The notes beneath the pieces were generated by a model that saw only the letters and a program-made list of their open reading frames with translations, was not told the origin of the DNA and made no database searches. This document shows positions 32,487-45,200 of a DNA stretch of 64,000 bases, one piece after another (the first letter of the stretch is position 1; the number at the start of each line of letters is the position of its first letter). The stretch is from Urophycis tenuis (taxonomy: Eukaryota > Chordata > Actinopteri > Gadiformes > Phycidae), in the NCBI GenBank assembly GCA_036785325.1, contig JAXIVH010000107.1, positions 444,205 through 508,204 of the forward strand, given 5' to 3'. The translations under genes were made by a program, and so were the position numbers.

Positions 32487-32705
32487 CTTGGGTCGTGTAA
32501 CTACTCATGTAACCGTATTTAAATAGAGAAAAACGTGGAAGTGCTTGGTCGCTTCTAACTTCACCCCCTTTTGAATCCTAAGGAATATACTGGGCCAAGC
32601 TACATGCTATCAAAGTAGCGCTACGCGCCAGAGCGATCGAGTGCACGCGCAAAAGTGAGAGAGGTATGTATTAACTCATCTAAGATCAGGGAAGAACGTA
32701 GTTCA

Positions 32706-33371
32706 GTATGGACAAACAGTGGCATTTTCCTTTAATGTAGACACAATGGTCCTCTACACATCAGAGGGCCTGCTGCAGTTCCCATGTACTGTTGGCGGTG
32801 TTCCGTGCACGACTAACTGAGGAGACCCCTGAATCTGACCCAAAGTCAAAGAGTACAAAGAGTACAAGCTGTCCCGTGAAGCGTGTTACTGGAAATGTTG
32901 GCATCCACCCCTGTTGTAAGAAACAAGGAAATTCACAGTCCCTCCCAAGGTTCTTTGTGGGGAACGTTTCGTTCGTGAACGTGAAAAAGGTATGCAATGG
33001 TTTCCACCAATGTACACAAACAGACAGACAGTTTAATCTGTATTATATACACCCATGCGGTAGCTCCACTGGCCATGCAGCTCTTTACCTGCATTTTACT
33101 GTTGTATAGCTAAACGGGTATACTTCTAAATAGTGTTTGATTTAAATGCATTTCAGTTAGGGTGCTGTTGAGGGGAGGATCTTTTTGTAATTGACCTATT
33201 GTGGTACCTGAGGTAAATGGAGTCACTGGTGCCGTAAGTACATGAGTAGTGCAATACGAGTGGAGCAGTTGTAAAGTGACAGTAGTAAATAAAGTGGCAA
33301 GTAGTATGTAAACAGTGGCCCTGTAAAGTAACCAGTAAGTGGTGATCACATGATGGGACAGTGGTGATCAC
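32706..33371. other. No recognised gene; a possible lone exon on plus
   Basis: 32792-32990 is open on plus (RLTEETPESDPKSKSTKSTS, CPVKRVTGNVGIHPCCKKQG) and ends at AAAAAGGTATGC, a usable donor. I do not recognise the peptide and no partner exon was found. The remainder up to 33371 looks like LINE 5' leader. Confidence 0.3.
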
Positions 33372-34071
33372 GTGATGGCGGCGCGCACAAGTGCAGCGGC
33401 TTACGGCTCTCTAGTTTGGTGCTCAGTATGGTTGTTTTTCGTATGTGTGAGTATTGTGTTGGAGCAATGCAAAGCAAATTATGTCTACAGTCGTCAGGAA
33501 CTCATAAACTGCGGATTACAGCTCAATGGAGTTATTACTCAGGACTTCCATCAAACTAACAACATCCCCAAGGCTATAGCTAGACCACTGGGCTCTCCCT
33601 GGATTGTTGTCGGCGCTGTCAAACAGCGGAGGCGGCGGAGGGAGAGGAAGCAGAAGCGGGGCTGCAGAGCTGGATTACTTGCCAGGCTACGAAAACGACC
33701 GCACAAGCCACCGCTACCAAGCATATTTCTGTCCAACGCCAGGTCCTTCGTCAACAAAATGGACGAGATGGAACTGCTGCTGGCGAAAAACAACTTTATG
33801 CGAGACTGCTGTGTGCTAGTGATAACGGAAACCTGGCTTCACCCGGCTATTCCCGACGCTGCGGTACAGCTGGCGGGTCGCACAACCCACTGACAGGACC
33901 GTAGCAAAGTATCCGGTAAGACAAGAGGAGGAGGACTGTGTGTATACGTGCACAACACCTGGGGTTCGAACAGCAGGATTATACACAGCCATTGCTCCCC
34001 CGACATCGAGGCTATGTCAGTCATGTGCAGACCGTTTTACCTACCGAGGGAACTGACTGTTGTGATTGTCA
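33372..34071 (+). pseudogene. LINE ORF2 endonuclease N-part
   Basis: A hydrophobic start is followed by IFLSNARSFVNKMDEMELLL and VLVITETWLHPAIPDAAVQL, typical of APE endonuclease (N...T-E-T-W). An in-frame stop at 33891-33893 separates it from GGGLCVYVHNTWGSNSRII and CRPFYLPRELTVVIVTAV. The catalytic D/H end of the domain is lost in the deletion. Confidence 0.7.
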
Positions 34072-34984
34072 CGGCTGTATCCCATCCTGTCTGAAGACAT
34101 CCACCATCATCCCGGTTCCAAAAAACCCCTCCCCCAACAGTCTGAATGACTATAGACCAGTTGCACTCACACCAGTAGTTATGAAGTGCTTTGAGAAGCT
34201 GGTATTAAAGCACATCAAAACCAGTCTCCCATCGACCCTGGATCCGCATCAGTTTGCCTACAGAGCGAACAGGTCGACGGATGATGCCATCTCCATAGCT
34301 CTTCACACAGCCCTAAACCATCTAGAGCACAGTGGAACATATGTGAGGATGCTCTTTTTAGATTACAGCTCAGCATTCAACACAATCATCCCAGACATCC
34401 TCATCAGAAAGCTGTCTGACCTTGGCCTCTCCTCTCATATCTGCAGCTGGATTATGGACTTTTTAACCAACAGGCCCCAATGTGTGAAGCTCGGCCCCCA
34501 CAAATCCACCACCCTCACTCTCAGCACCGGCTCCCCTCAGGGCTGTGTGTTGAGCCCTCTGTTGTACTCATTGTATACCCATGACTGTAACCCCTCCTAC
34601 CCCAGCAACACCATCATAAAGTACGCCGACGACACCACACTGGTCGGACTTATTACAGGAGGAGATGAGGCGGCCTACAGATCTGAGGTCCAAAGACTAG
34701 TCACATAGTGCACAGAAAACAACTTGTCTCTCAACACTGGGAAAACCAAAGAACTAGTCATAGACTTCAGAAAGCGCAGAGCCGACCCCCTCCCTCTTTT
34801 CATCAATGGGGACCCTGTGGAGAGGGTACACAACTTTAAATTCCTGGGAACCCTGATCTCGGACCAACTCACATGGATGGACAACCCCACAACAGTGGTA
34901 AAGAAGGCACAACAGCGCCTGCATTTTCTTAGACTTCTCATGCTGGATGCGCTGCAGCAGACAAAAAACGTATACAGAGAGTGA
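34072..34984 (+). pseudogene. LINE reverse transcriptase
   Basis: Shows CLKTSTIIPVPKN, YRPVALTPVVMKCFEKLVLK, FLDYSSAFNTIIPDIL, STGSPQGCVLSPLLYSLYTH and the catalytic IIKYADDTTLVGLI. A stop at 34706 interrupts, then LSLNTGKTKELVIDFRKR and FKFLGTLISDQLTW continue to 34984. The RT core with YADD is intact, but the stop and the missing 5' domain make it non-functional. Confidence 0.8.
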
Positions 34985-35530
34985 TCAACACAGCACAGAA
35001 GATCATTGGTTGTCCTCTACCCTCACTAGAGGAAACTGCCAACTCAAGACTGATCTCAAAAGCCACAAAATCACACAGGACTATTCTCACCCAGGTCACT
35101 CACTGTTTGAACTCTTGCCCTCAGGGAGACGTAATAGATGTCTAAAAACAGGGACAAGCAGGTTTAGGAATAGCTTCTTTCCTAAAGCAATATCAATTTT
35201 AAATGAAGTTAAACTTTTTTAATGATGCAGTTTGCACAGTTGTCACTCAGCACTTTATGCTCATCAGATTTATTTATTTATTTATTATTACTTATTACAC
35301 ATGCTGCAGATGACGTGCCAAAGCTGGGGGATTTTTGCAATGTTTGCAATGGATGGAGGGAAGATGTATTGGGCGTGTGCATGTGTGTGTGTGTTTGTAT
35401 GGAGGAGAGTGTATTTTGCATTGAATGGGTTGCAGGTTGGACTTTTTATGTGTATATGTGTTGACACACTTTTACTAGAGTGGCTCTATGAATCTCATTG
35501 TATTCTAAATGCAACAACAATAAAGACATT

Positions 35531-37580
35531 AAATAAAAAGATAGTAATGGTAAACGGTAAACAATAAATAATAAACAGACAGTGCAAGTAGAGGTAGTAA
35601 TTATAGAGGTATGAGTAGTACAGTGCAGTACAGTACAGAAATAATAAGTGACAGGGTGTTGTACAGTAGTGCAAAAAACTGTGCTTTGATTTCAGATTCA
35701 CAGGATTACAAGTTGCAATTGAGTTGCCCCATTTAACGATTGGACAATAAATAATAAAACAGGTGACGCCACATCTTCACCTGTCATACAACTAAATAAG
35801 TGGTTGGGGTGGTTTCACCTGTCCCAAATAATGAACCATGTTTGACCATGTTTTCTGGGTCTTTGAAATCACTTACTGTGGGTTTGTATCCAAGTTTAAT
35901 CTGTGCAACGTGGAGCTGTCGGGAATTCTGTTCTGTTTGAGCCTCAAAAGTGTGATTTGATTTCAGATTTATTGGTTGCAATTAGGCAGAAAACCACACC
36001 TTGTTTTACTAACGGTATAGAATGATAATAATGATTCACCTATTTGATATTTATCATTTTCAAGTTTGAGATAACCATTTTATTTGAGGTATATCTGACA
36101 TTTGACTGAAATATCTTAGCAAGAACACACACTATTACTACCATAAACATTTTTCTGTTCCATCATGATGTCAGACTGACTCCGAGCCCTATACACGCCC
36201 TATTAAGAGCTGCTGTCCAACTCATTTCACACTTTTAAAGACAGGAAATATGACTCTTGTGTGCAAAATAATTTCCTGATGTATGCCTATTTCAAGAAAA
36301 CTGTGACCCAGTGCTGCTAGCTGCTTGTCATGCTGAGGAGACTCTAGAAGGAGGTCTCACGCCCCTCAATTGTGTATCAGCAAATAATGGTGTTTCATAC
36401 ATCGTATGCATTCAACACTGTCCAGCTGTATGTTTTAGGGAAACATTTGGATTACAACTGTTTGACAGAAAACAAATGCACTTCTACCTTTCTTTCTTTA
36501 GTTTGCTAAATGTTTCCCATAAAAGTTATAGAGTGGTCAACATTTAAAACACATTTCTATGACACTAGATATAAAAGCAAATACGATAGCTTAATTCTTT
36601 TATTCAGACAATATTATTTTTTGTACAAGCAAAGTGCAGGACATCTTTAGTAAAATATTGTACGGTTGATTAAATAGCAATTAATTTTGTAATATCGATT
36701 GGTCATTTATATACTTTTCTTGCTTGATTGTTATGTAGTTAATATGGTTAATATCGTTATCATTGTAATGTAGTTGATATGGTTAATAGTGTTATTATGG
36801 TTGCTTAGTTAATATGGTTAATATGTGTTGTTTTGGGTTTGTATTCAGTGACTACCCAAGTCCTATGATTAGCTTGACACAAGTAGCCATGGGAGAAGTG
36901 CCATCAAAGAAACGATGAAGGCACTGCTGTTTTTCATTCCACCCGAGTTTCCCGTTGCTGTACAAAAGAGAAAGATGCATGTTACATAAGAAATAGTCCT
37001 AGTTTACATATTAGATATTGACATTTGGTGATTGGAGAGACAGATGTATAATGTCAAGCATGATTAGATGCTTGGTGTTGTACTTGCAGTGGTATACTCT
37101 ATCAAGGGTTTCTGTGTGTGAATCAATCACTCAATCCATCCTTCCATTCAATCATCCATCCATCCATTCACCTATCCCGTGACATCAATGCATTGGGATT
37201 TATAATCGTCCTAGCCCTTTCATCCCTTCCAGTCAGTCAATGCTGGCAAGCTTCAGTATACATCATGCTTGCGTTCTATGTAGTCATGGCCAAAATGGTT
37301 CTTCTTACTACATGACCGTCTAGCTACTCATTTGCATTCATGTGCGGATAACTCACTCAAAAGTTGGGATGAAGTAATTCCCTTCCAAATAAATGTTACA
37401 CAAACAAAGAGTACCTCAGTGTTGTACCTTAGAGTTATATCAACAGCTACATTCTGTTTTCATTTTCTAAATTAAAACTACAAATATTCGTGGCTTGCTG
37501 TACAGTATGTGTGTTTTGCATCCATTTCTTATGGACACCAACTCTGCTAGCCTAGACTGGCTACATTATGCTAACTGTAT
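35531..37580. other. No gene seen; anonymous DNA with small repeats
   Basis: Contains a pair of similar direct segments (TTTGATTTCAGATT...TTGCAATT) at about 35686 and 35955, an imperfect 35-bp tandem repeat at 36736-36825, and a TCCATCCATCC tract near 37150. Short ORFs such as 36311-36547 have no support. Confidence 0.5.
36736..36825. repeat. 35-bp tandem repeat, about 2.5 copies
   Basis: TAGTTAATATGGTTAATA starts at 36736, 36771 and 36806 with mismatches, in AT-rich DNA. Confidence 0.7.
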
Positions 37581-38010
37581 TATATGTGTCAGGTTATGGA
37601 AACTAGGGACACAAGTCGTCCCTGGGTCATTTTGAGTTATTCACAGATTCTAAAGGTGTAGTTTTTAAGCTTTCCAATGATGCATAACACATGGGAATCT
37701 GATAATATTTGGAGAAGTTGTGGCCATTTGAAAATAGGCACATCACAAAAGCTAAAACTGAGAAAAAGCCTCCTAAGGTTTGCAGTTGTCACCTCTCTCT
37801 ATGGGCACAACCAATTTCAAACACAAAATGTATACTTTTAAAGAAACCAATACTGTTATCTGAACCATGGAAAGGCTTCTTTGTGATCTCAACTAACAGA
37901 TTCAGCAAAAAAACAAAAATCACTCATTTTGAAAAAAATCACTTCTTTGTTAATTTGTGCAAATGTTGTTTTGGCGACTTGTGTCCTTGGATTCCATGAC
38001 CCGACATATA
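37581..38010. mobile_element. Small MITE with about 40-bp inverted ends
   Basis: The left end TATATGTGTCAGGTTATGGA matches the reverse of the right end TATATGTCGGGTCATGGAAT, and both continue into GGACACAAGTCG. Length about 430 bp, no coding. The target duplication was not resolved. Confidence 0.65.
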
Positions 38011-38203
38011 AAGCCTTGTTGTGAAGGCATCTCTTGCTGGTTTGCTCAGCCGTCTTTATAGTGCATGTGTTAAAGCCATTGTCTAATTTGTTTTCGAGAC
38101 AGCATGCCTTGCATCAGAGGCAACTGCTCGCTACAGAGATAAAACCAGACACACAACTAAATTCCAGATCTTATATCTTTACAAATGTGTTGGCATATCT
38201 TAC

Positions 38204-39214
38204 CTGTGCCATCAACCGTGATAGAGCTGGGGTCAATGTCAAAACTTGTTCCTGCAGCATTGATCAGAACATTGGCTATCTGCTCATTAGTAGGAGCTTC
38301 ACCAAACAGCATTTCAAGGATGTTGAAGATCGATCCATTTCTGGAGAAAAAGTTGTGTAGAATAATTTTAACAGCACATACTAACCAGTGAACTGTGATA
38401 CATGAGTGCCGTGCTGAACTTTAAAGCATTTAAATTTCAAGTATAACTCTATGGGGATATTAAATTCTTGTTATATTTTATTTAGGATTTGGTGAAAATA
38501 CAGTTTACATTGAGTATTGATTTGAATACTGAACAAAACCTTTTTTTTGTAAATCATATTTGCTTCTTATTTCTTATTTCTCCTTAGCGGTTGCTAAGCA
38601 CAGTGAATAGTTAACAGAGGCTTTAGAAAGTACCTGAAAGCTGTCACTTGCAAGCTATCAAAGGAAGCAAATGCTCTTCGGTACAAGGGTTCGAGCTGCA
38701 CAGAAGAAAATACAGTTAGAATAACAAGACTTGTTTTTCATTTCAAGATGTAAAAATGAGCACCGTTCAACAATTCAACTTCGACGTCTGTTAAAATTCT
38801 GTGTTTCACTAACAGAACATAGCAGGTGACGAGGAAGTGAACCCTAATTTTGACAGTAACTATCAAAGGAAAGTGTTGTTCAAGGCTCCCAGTTAAGCCG
38901 CCCAGCTATTCAAACTGTAATTACCTCTGCTTTTATTGTTGCTGCTCGCCTTTGGAATGCTCCTGATGAGGGATTCAGAAGGGCTGCTGTAAATGTCTCT
39001 GCAGAGCGGAACACCACGCGCACAGTAACCAACGTTACCGCTGCAGTTGTTGTGGTAGTTGTTGGGGAATTGGTTGTGGTAGTTGTTGGGGATTTGGTTA
39101 TGGTAGTTGTTGGGGAATTGGTTGTCGTAGTTGTTGGGGAATTGGTTGTGGTAGTTGTTGGGGAATTGGTTGTGGTAGTTGTTGGGGAATTGGTAGTGGT
39201 AGTCATTTTGATTT
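38204..39214 (-). CDS. Gene B: most 3' SEA module (489 nt)
   Basis: Exons are 39214-38925 (290 nt), 38695-38634 (62 nt) and 38340-38204 (137 nt), 163 codons in total. The first exon opens with about six copies of TTTTNSPT and then VTVRVVFRSAETFTAALL. The second is LEPLYRRAFASFDSLQVTAF. The third begins RNGSIFNILEMLFGEAPTN and ends in FDIDPSSITVDGT. Asn-Gly-Ser-Ile at the expected turn is the only place in gene B that resembles the SEA self-cleavage site (G|SVVV), but VVV is not kept, so cleavage is uncertain. This is the copy that matches gene A 964-7858. Confidence 0.8.
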
Positions 39215-42200
39215 CTGTAAAGACACATTTTGTTTAAGCATTGAGTTATTTACATATCTGATATGATTTTACTTAAGACACATTTCTGGGTGTATGCATG
39301 AAAACGGAAAATGAAAACATACCTGTGACAAAAACAGTGCTGGCATCAAATGAGAGGTTGGTCATTGCTGTACGCAGGGTCTCTGAAATATTAGCTGCTT
39401 GAGGAATCATGGCAGCTGGAGCTGTCTCATTGAATTCAAGCCTCATCGTGGTTTCAGTGTTTTGCATTCGTGTAGCACTGGAAGGACTGGAAAACGGGAC
39501 ATCATTTGCAATGTGATGAGGCCATGAAACGCAATACAAAATATGTGTACGCCAAGATATATTTCTATTGTCATGTTAAGGTTTTGGATGCTTTACCTGA
39601 ATGCAAGGATAATGACTCGTACAAAAACAGATCCATATTCAGCCCTGTAGATACTATTACACTATGGAGAAAGTATTGAAAAGTTAAAAACTATTTAATG
39701 GCTTTCAAAATTGAATGTATTAATTCTGTCTAAAGACAACAATCAGTACAAAATAATGAGCAAATACTAAAATTCTACTAGCACAAACTTACCGCTGTAC
39801 CAACCGTCAACGCCAGTGCTTTAAACTGTGGACTGCTGTTGTTTGATAATTGTGGTACATAAACTTGTATTATTGTAAACACTAAACTAAATAACGTAGG
39901 AGTTGGAGGTGAAGGTGTTGTCATGGTTGGTGTAGCAGCAGAGGTTGCTGTGCTTGTGATGGGTGCCGTGGTTGAGCTTGTTGTAACAGATTCTGTAACA
40001 AAAGTGACTCCATTGACATTTATTTGATCTAGCATACTGAACCTATGACGACATCAAATGAGATGCTGCTTCATGTTTAGTCTAACCTTAATACTTAAAT
40101 CATAGCATCAAATAAGGAAAGTGTGAGCATACCAGGAGAAACTGAAGGGGTTGTAGATGGAGTAGTAGTTCTTGCTGAGGGTGTTGTAGTTTGACTTGTA
40201 GCAGTTGTCGTTGGAGTTGGAGTTGTTTTTGGGTTTGACGTTTCTGAGAAGGAACGTTACTTGTTACTATATATGTATATACGGTTAATAAGCACAGAAC
40301 TCAGAGAAAAGCATTATACCTGAGCGACAAGGCATTTGTTACTAACTGTGACGGAGCGCACCGGAGCGCACCGCTGAACGCACCGTCACCGCGACAACAC
40401 GGGCTCACGCTCGGGGAGAGCCGGTGCCGGGAGCGCACGCAGCGCTCTCCCAATGCCCGTGGAGCCATCGCGAAGCAGGAGGCGACGCACTCACCTGCTG
40501 CCGCGGTCATAGTTGGTCTCGGGGCCAAGCCGAAGCACTACCAGAGTGCTTCCTGAAATAGCGCTAGTGGCGCGCTACGGCTGGTCAGGTGACCATGGAC
40601 TCCGCCATTAAAGGGGACTTGGGGAGTTTGGTATTTGTATGGTTAGAATGTTATAGTAATGTTATGGTCTGTCTACAAGGTTTATATTTATTTGTTATCC
40701 ACCATCTGTGGGGATGGGTGTGGTTTGGGGGAACCACAAGGCTTTACTTGATGGGTTAGGCTAAAACCCCCCTGCCAATTAGGAGTTGGTATGCCCGAAG
40801 GAGGGGCTAAGGTTATATAAGAGGAGCCCAGGGCAGTAGGTAGAAAAAGAGGGGGGACCGTGATGCTACCCGAGGGCTAGCTAAACCCGGGGATGCTACT
40901 ACTAGTTTAAGTACCGTGTTTGTTTGTACCAGTCTGTCTATTTTTGGCCAATTCATGTCTTCCACGGGGTGTTTGGGTTTTGGGGTTTTTGTTTTGGAGT
41001 AATAAATATCACTCACCTAAGTTCGCCGGCTGAGCCATCATTTTTTTCAAACACACGGACAACGAACCCGTGACACTAACAAAATGTACCATTGCTGTTT
41101 GTTTTCTCATAGAATCATTAATGGTAAGTGTGAGCATACTTGTGACAGAAATAGAATCAGGATCAAATGAGAGTCCGCCAGCAGGGGTGTTGGTTGCTGC
41201 AGTTGTCATGGTTTGCAATACATCACTAGCTGTAGGGATCACTGCAGCTGTCTCATCGAATACAAGCTGTACATCTATTGTCGTGTTTCCATTGGGGGAC
41301 CGACTGAAAAACAGATTGCATACATGAAGCAACAGTTCAAGTTAAAAACAAGTTGAAAGCATCACACCATAACTTCAATGCAAACCATCTAAAATGACCT
41401 TTAGTTAAGCAGGACCATTTACCTGAATCCCTGAACATTGGTGGTGATGAAAGCCGTACCATAGACCGCCAGAAAGATCCCGTCACACTATGGTAAGATC
41501 AGAAGAGAGTTTAAAACATGCAAACCCTTTCAAAACGGATGGATTGAATTAACATCACTTTCAAACGTTAACGTTGAAAACAAATGACCCATCTAAATTC
41601 ATGACTGGCTAAATTCCATTTAAACTGTGTACAGCTTTTTGAACAATCAAGTGGAGTACAAATGTTATCTCTGTTTATATAAGATATTTATATCTCTATA
41701 CGGTACTGTTCTTCCCTTCTGCACTGCCTTTTCTTATCCCAGAGTATTGCAACAAATGCAATTTCCCTCAGGAATCATTAAAGTATGCCTGTCTGTCTGT
41801 GTTTCTGAGTACTGTATGCAATTACTGCTCATAGGACCAACATGCAACAAGATTAGGCACAACAAAGCAAACAACCACAAAGATATCCCAAACATGCTGA
41901 AGAAATCAATAAATATGGAATGTATAGGAATGGTACCAAAGAATGACATGCAGTAAAAGCTAAGTGAAAGACTTAAAATGAGAAGAGACGTCAACTTACC
42001 ACTGTGATAACAGTTGATTCCAGTTTTTGAAATGCTGCACTTGTTTGGTTTGTTAGTTCTGAAGTGAAAACCTCTGATATGGTAGCCGTCAACTCAAAAG
42101 ATACAGGAGGAAGTGAGCGTGTTGTAGCTTGAGTTGTAGAAATGGCTGTTTCTTTTGTCATTGGAGTTGTGTTTGTTGTTGGTGCTGCAGTTGTTGTGGT

Positions 42201-45200
42201 TGGTGTTCCTGTGAAAGAACTTGTTACTTTACTGTACATAACCGTGGGAATCAGAGAAAAGCGTTATACCTGAGCGACAAGGCATTTGTTATTAACACAA
42301 TGTACCATTGCTGTTTGTTTTCTCATAGAATCATTAATGGTAAGTGTGAGCATACTTGTGACAGAAAAAGAATCAGGATCAAATGAGAGTCCGCCAGCAG
42401 GGGTGTTGGTTGCTGCAGTTGTCATGGTTTGCAATACATCACTAGCTGTAGGGATCACTGCAGCTGTCTCATCGAATACAAGCTGTACATCTATTGTCGT
42501 GTTTCCATTGGGGGACGGACTGAAAAACAGATTGCATTCATGACGCAAAAATTCAAATGAAAAACAAGTTGAAAGCATCACACCATAACTTCAATGCAAA
42601 CCATCTAAAATGACCTTTAGTTAAGCAGGACCATTTACCTGAATCCCTGAACATTGGTGGTGATGAAAGCCGTACCATAGACCGCCAGAAAGATCCCGTC
42701 ACACTATGGTAAGATCAGAAGAGAGTTTAAAACATGCAAACCCTTTCAAAACGGATGGATTGAATTAACATCCCTTCCAAACGTTAACGTTGAAAACAAA
42801 TGACCCATCTAAATTCATGACTGGCTAAATTCCATTTAAACTGTGTACAGCTTTTTGAACAATCAAGTGGAGTACAAATGTTATCTCTGTTTATATAAGA
42901 TATTTATATCTCTATACGGTACTGTTCTTCCCTTCTGCACTGCCTTTTCTTATCCCAGAGTATTGCAACAAATGCAATTTCCCTCAGGAATCATTAAAGT
43001 ATGCCTGTCTGTCTGTGTTTCTGAGTACTGTATGCAATTACTGCTCATAGGACCAACATGCAACAAGATTAGGCACAACAAAGCAAACAACCACAAAGAT
43101 ATCCCAAACATGCTGAAGAAATCAATAAATATGGAATGTATAGGAATGGTACCAAAGAATGACATGCAGTAAAAGCTAAGTGAAAGACTTAAAATGAGAA
43201 GAGACGTCAACTTACCACTGTGATAACAGTTGATTCCAGTTTTTGAAATGCTGCACTTGTTTGGTTTGTTAGTTCTGAAGTGAAAACCTCTGATATGGTA
43301 GCCGTCAACTCAAAAGATACAGGAGGAAGTGAGCGTGTTGTAGCTTGAGTTGTAGAAATGGCTGTTTCTTTTGTCATTGGAGTTGTGTTTGTTGTTGGTG
43401 CTGCAGTTGTTGTGGTTGGTGTTCCTGTGAAAGAACTTGTTACTTTACTGTACATAACCGTGGGAATCAGAGAAAAGCGTTATACCTGAGCGACAAGGCA
43501 TTTGTTATTAACACAATGTACCATTGCTGTTTGTTTTCTCATAGAATCATTAATGGTAAGTGTGAGCATACTTGTGACAGAAAAAGAATCAGGATCAAAT
43601 GAGAGTCCGCCAGCAGGGGTGTTGGTTGCTGCAGTTGTCATGGTTTGCAATACATCACTAGCTGTAGGGATCACTGCAGCTGTCTCATCGAATACAAGCT
43701 GTACATCTATTGTCGTGTTTCCATTGGGGGACGGACTGAAAAACAGATTGCATTCATGACGCAAAAATTCAAATGAAAAACAAGTTGAAAGCATCACACC
43801 ATAACTTCAATGCAAACCATCTAAAATGACCTTTAGTTAAGCAGGACCATTTACCTGAATCCCTGAACATTGGTGGTGATGAAAGCCGTACCATAGACCG
43901 CCAGAAAGATCCCGTCACACTATGGTAAGATCAGAAGAGAGTTTAAAACATGCAAACCCTTTCAAAACGGATGGATTGAATTAACATCCCTTCCAAACGT
44001 TAACGTTGAAAACAAATGACCCATCTAAATTCATGACTGGCTAAATTCCATTTAAACTGTGTACAGCTTTTTGAACAATCAAGTGGAGTACAAATGTTAT
44101 CTCTGTTTATATAAGATATTTATATCTCTATACGGTACTGTTCTTCCCTTCTGCACTGCCTTTTCTTATCCCAGAGTATTGCAACAAATGCAATTTCCCT
44201 CAGGAATCATTCAAGTATGCCTGTCTGTCTGTGTTTCTGAGTACTGTATGCAATTACTGCTCATAGGACCAACATGCAACAAGATTAGGCACAACAAAGC
44301 AAACAACCACAAAGATATCCCAAACATGCTGAAGAAATCAATAAATATGGAATGTATAGGAATGGTACCAAAGAATGACATGCAGTAAAAGCTAAGTGAA
44401 AGACTTAAAATGAGAAGAGACGTCAACTTACCACTGTGATAACAGTTGATTCCAGTTTTTGAAATGCTGCACTTGTTTGGTTTGTTAGTTCTGAAGTGAA
44501 AACCTCTGATATGGTAGCCGTCAACTCAAAAGATACAGGAGGAAGTGAGCGTGTTGTAGCTTGAGTTGTAGAAATGGCTGTTTCTTTTGTCATTGGAGTT
44601 GTGTTTGTTGTTGGTGCTGCAGTTGTTGTGGTTGGTGTTCCTGTGAAAGAACTTGTTACTTTACTGTACATAACCGTGGGAATCAGAGAAAAGCGTTATA
44701 CCTGAGCGACAAGGCATTTGTTATTAACACAATGTACCATTGCTGTTTGTTTTCTCATAGAATCATTAATGGTAAGTGTGAGCATACTTGTGACAGAAAA
44801 AGAATCAGGATCAAATGAGAGTCCGCCAGCAGGGGTGTTGGTTGCTGCAGTTGTCATGGTTTGCAATACATCACTAGCTGTAGGGATCACTGCAGCTGTC
44901 TCATCGAATACAAGCTGTACATCTATTGTCGTGTTTCCATTGGGGGACGGACTGAAAAACAGATTGCATTCATGACGCAAAAATTCAAATGAAAAACAAG
45001 TTGAAAGCATCACACCATAACTTCAATGCAAACCATCTAAAATGACCTTTAGTTAAGCAGGACCATTTACCTGAATCCCTGAACATTGGTGGTGATGAAA
45101 GCCGTACCATAGACCGCCAGAAAGATCCCGTCACACTATGGTAAGATCAGAAGAGAGTTTAAAACATGCAAACCCTTTCAAAACGGATGGATTGAATTAA

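Larger units (their letters stand above)
31414..32705. mobile_element. Foldback element with 245-bp arms
   Basis: The left arm 31414-32182 (without its LTR) and the right arm 32393-32705 (without its 70-bp tail) are about 90% identical in inverted orientation. Shared stretches include GTAGCGCTACTT, GCATGTAGCTTGGCCCAGTA and ACCAAGCACTTCCACGTTTT. The loop is about 210 bp and has no gene. The outer ends read TGAACNNCGTTCTTCCC. No target duplication found. Confidence 0.75.
33372..35530 (+). mobile_element. Rex1-like LINE, near full-length 5' end, internal deletion
   Basis: Begins around ATGGCGGCGCGC (33375) with an endonuclease N-part, is deleted internally near 34072 so that endonuclease joins RT, and ends in a 3' UTR with TGCAACAACAATAAAGACAT at about 35510-35530. 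It is the same family as 24168-27206 but retains other parts. Confidence 0.7.

Noticed and set aside
36311..36547. 78-aa plus ORF
   Set aside because: No recognisable domain, no splice context, AT-rich anonymous DNA.
37118..37315. 65-aa plus ORF after TCCATCC repeats
   Set aside because: The start lies in a simple repeat and the rest has no support.
38893..39228. Asn/Tyr/His-rich 111-aa minus ORF
   Set aside because: An alternative frame of the TTTTNSPT minisatellite exon. The Thr-rich frame is the one with matching splice phases.
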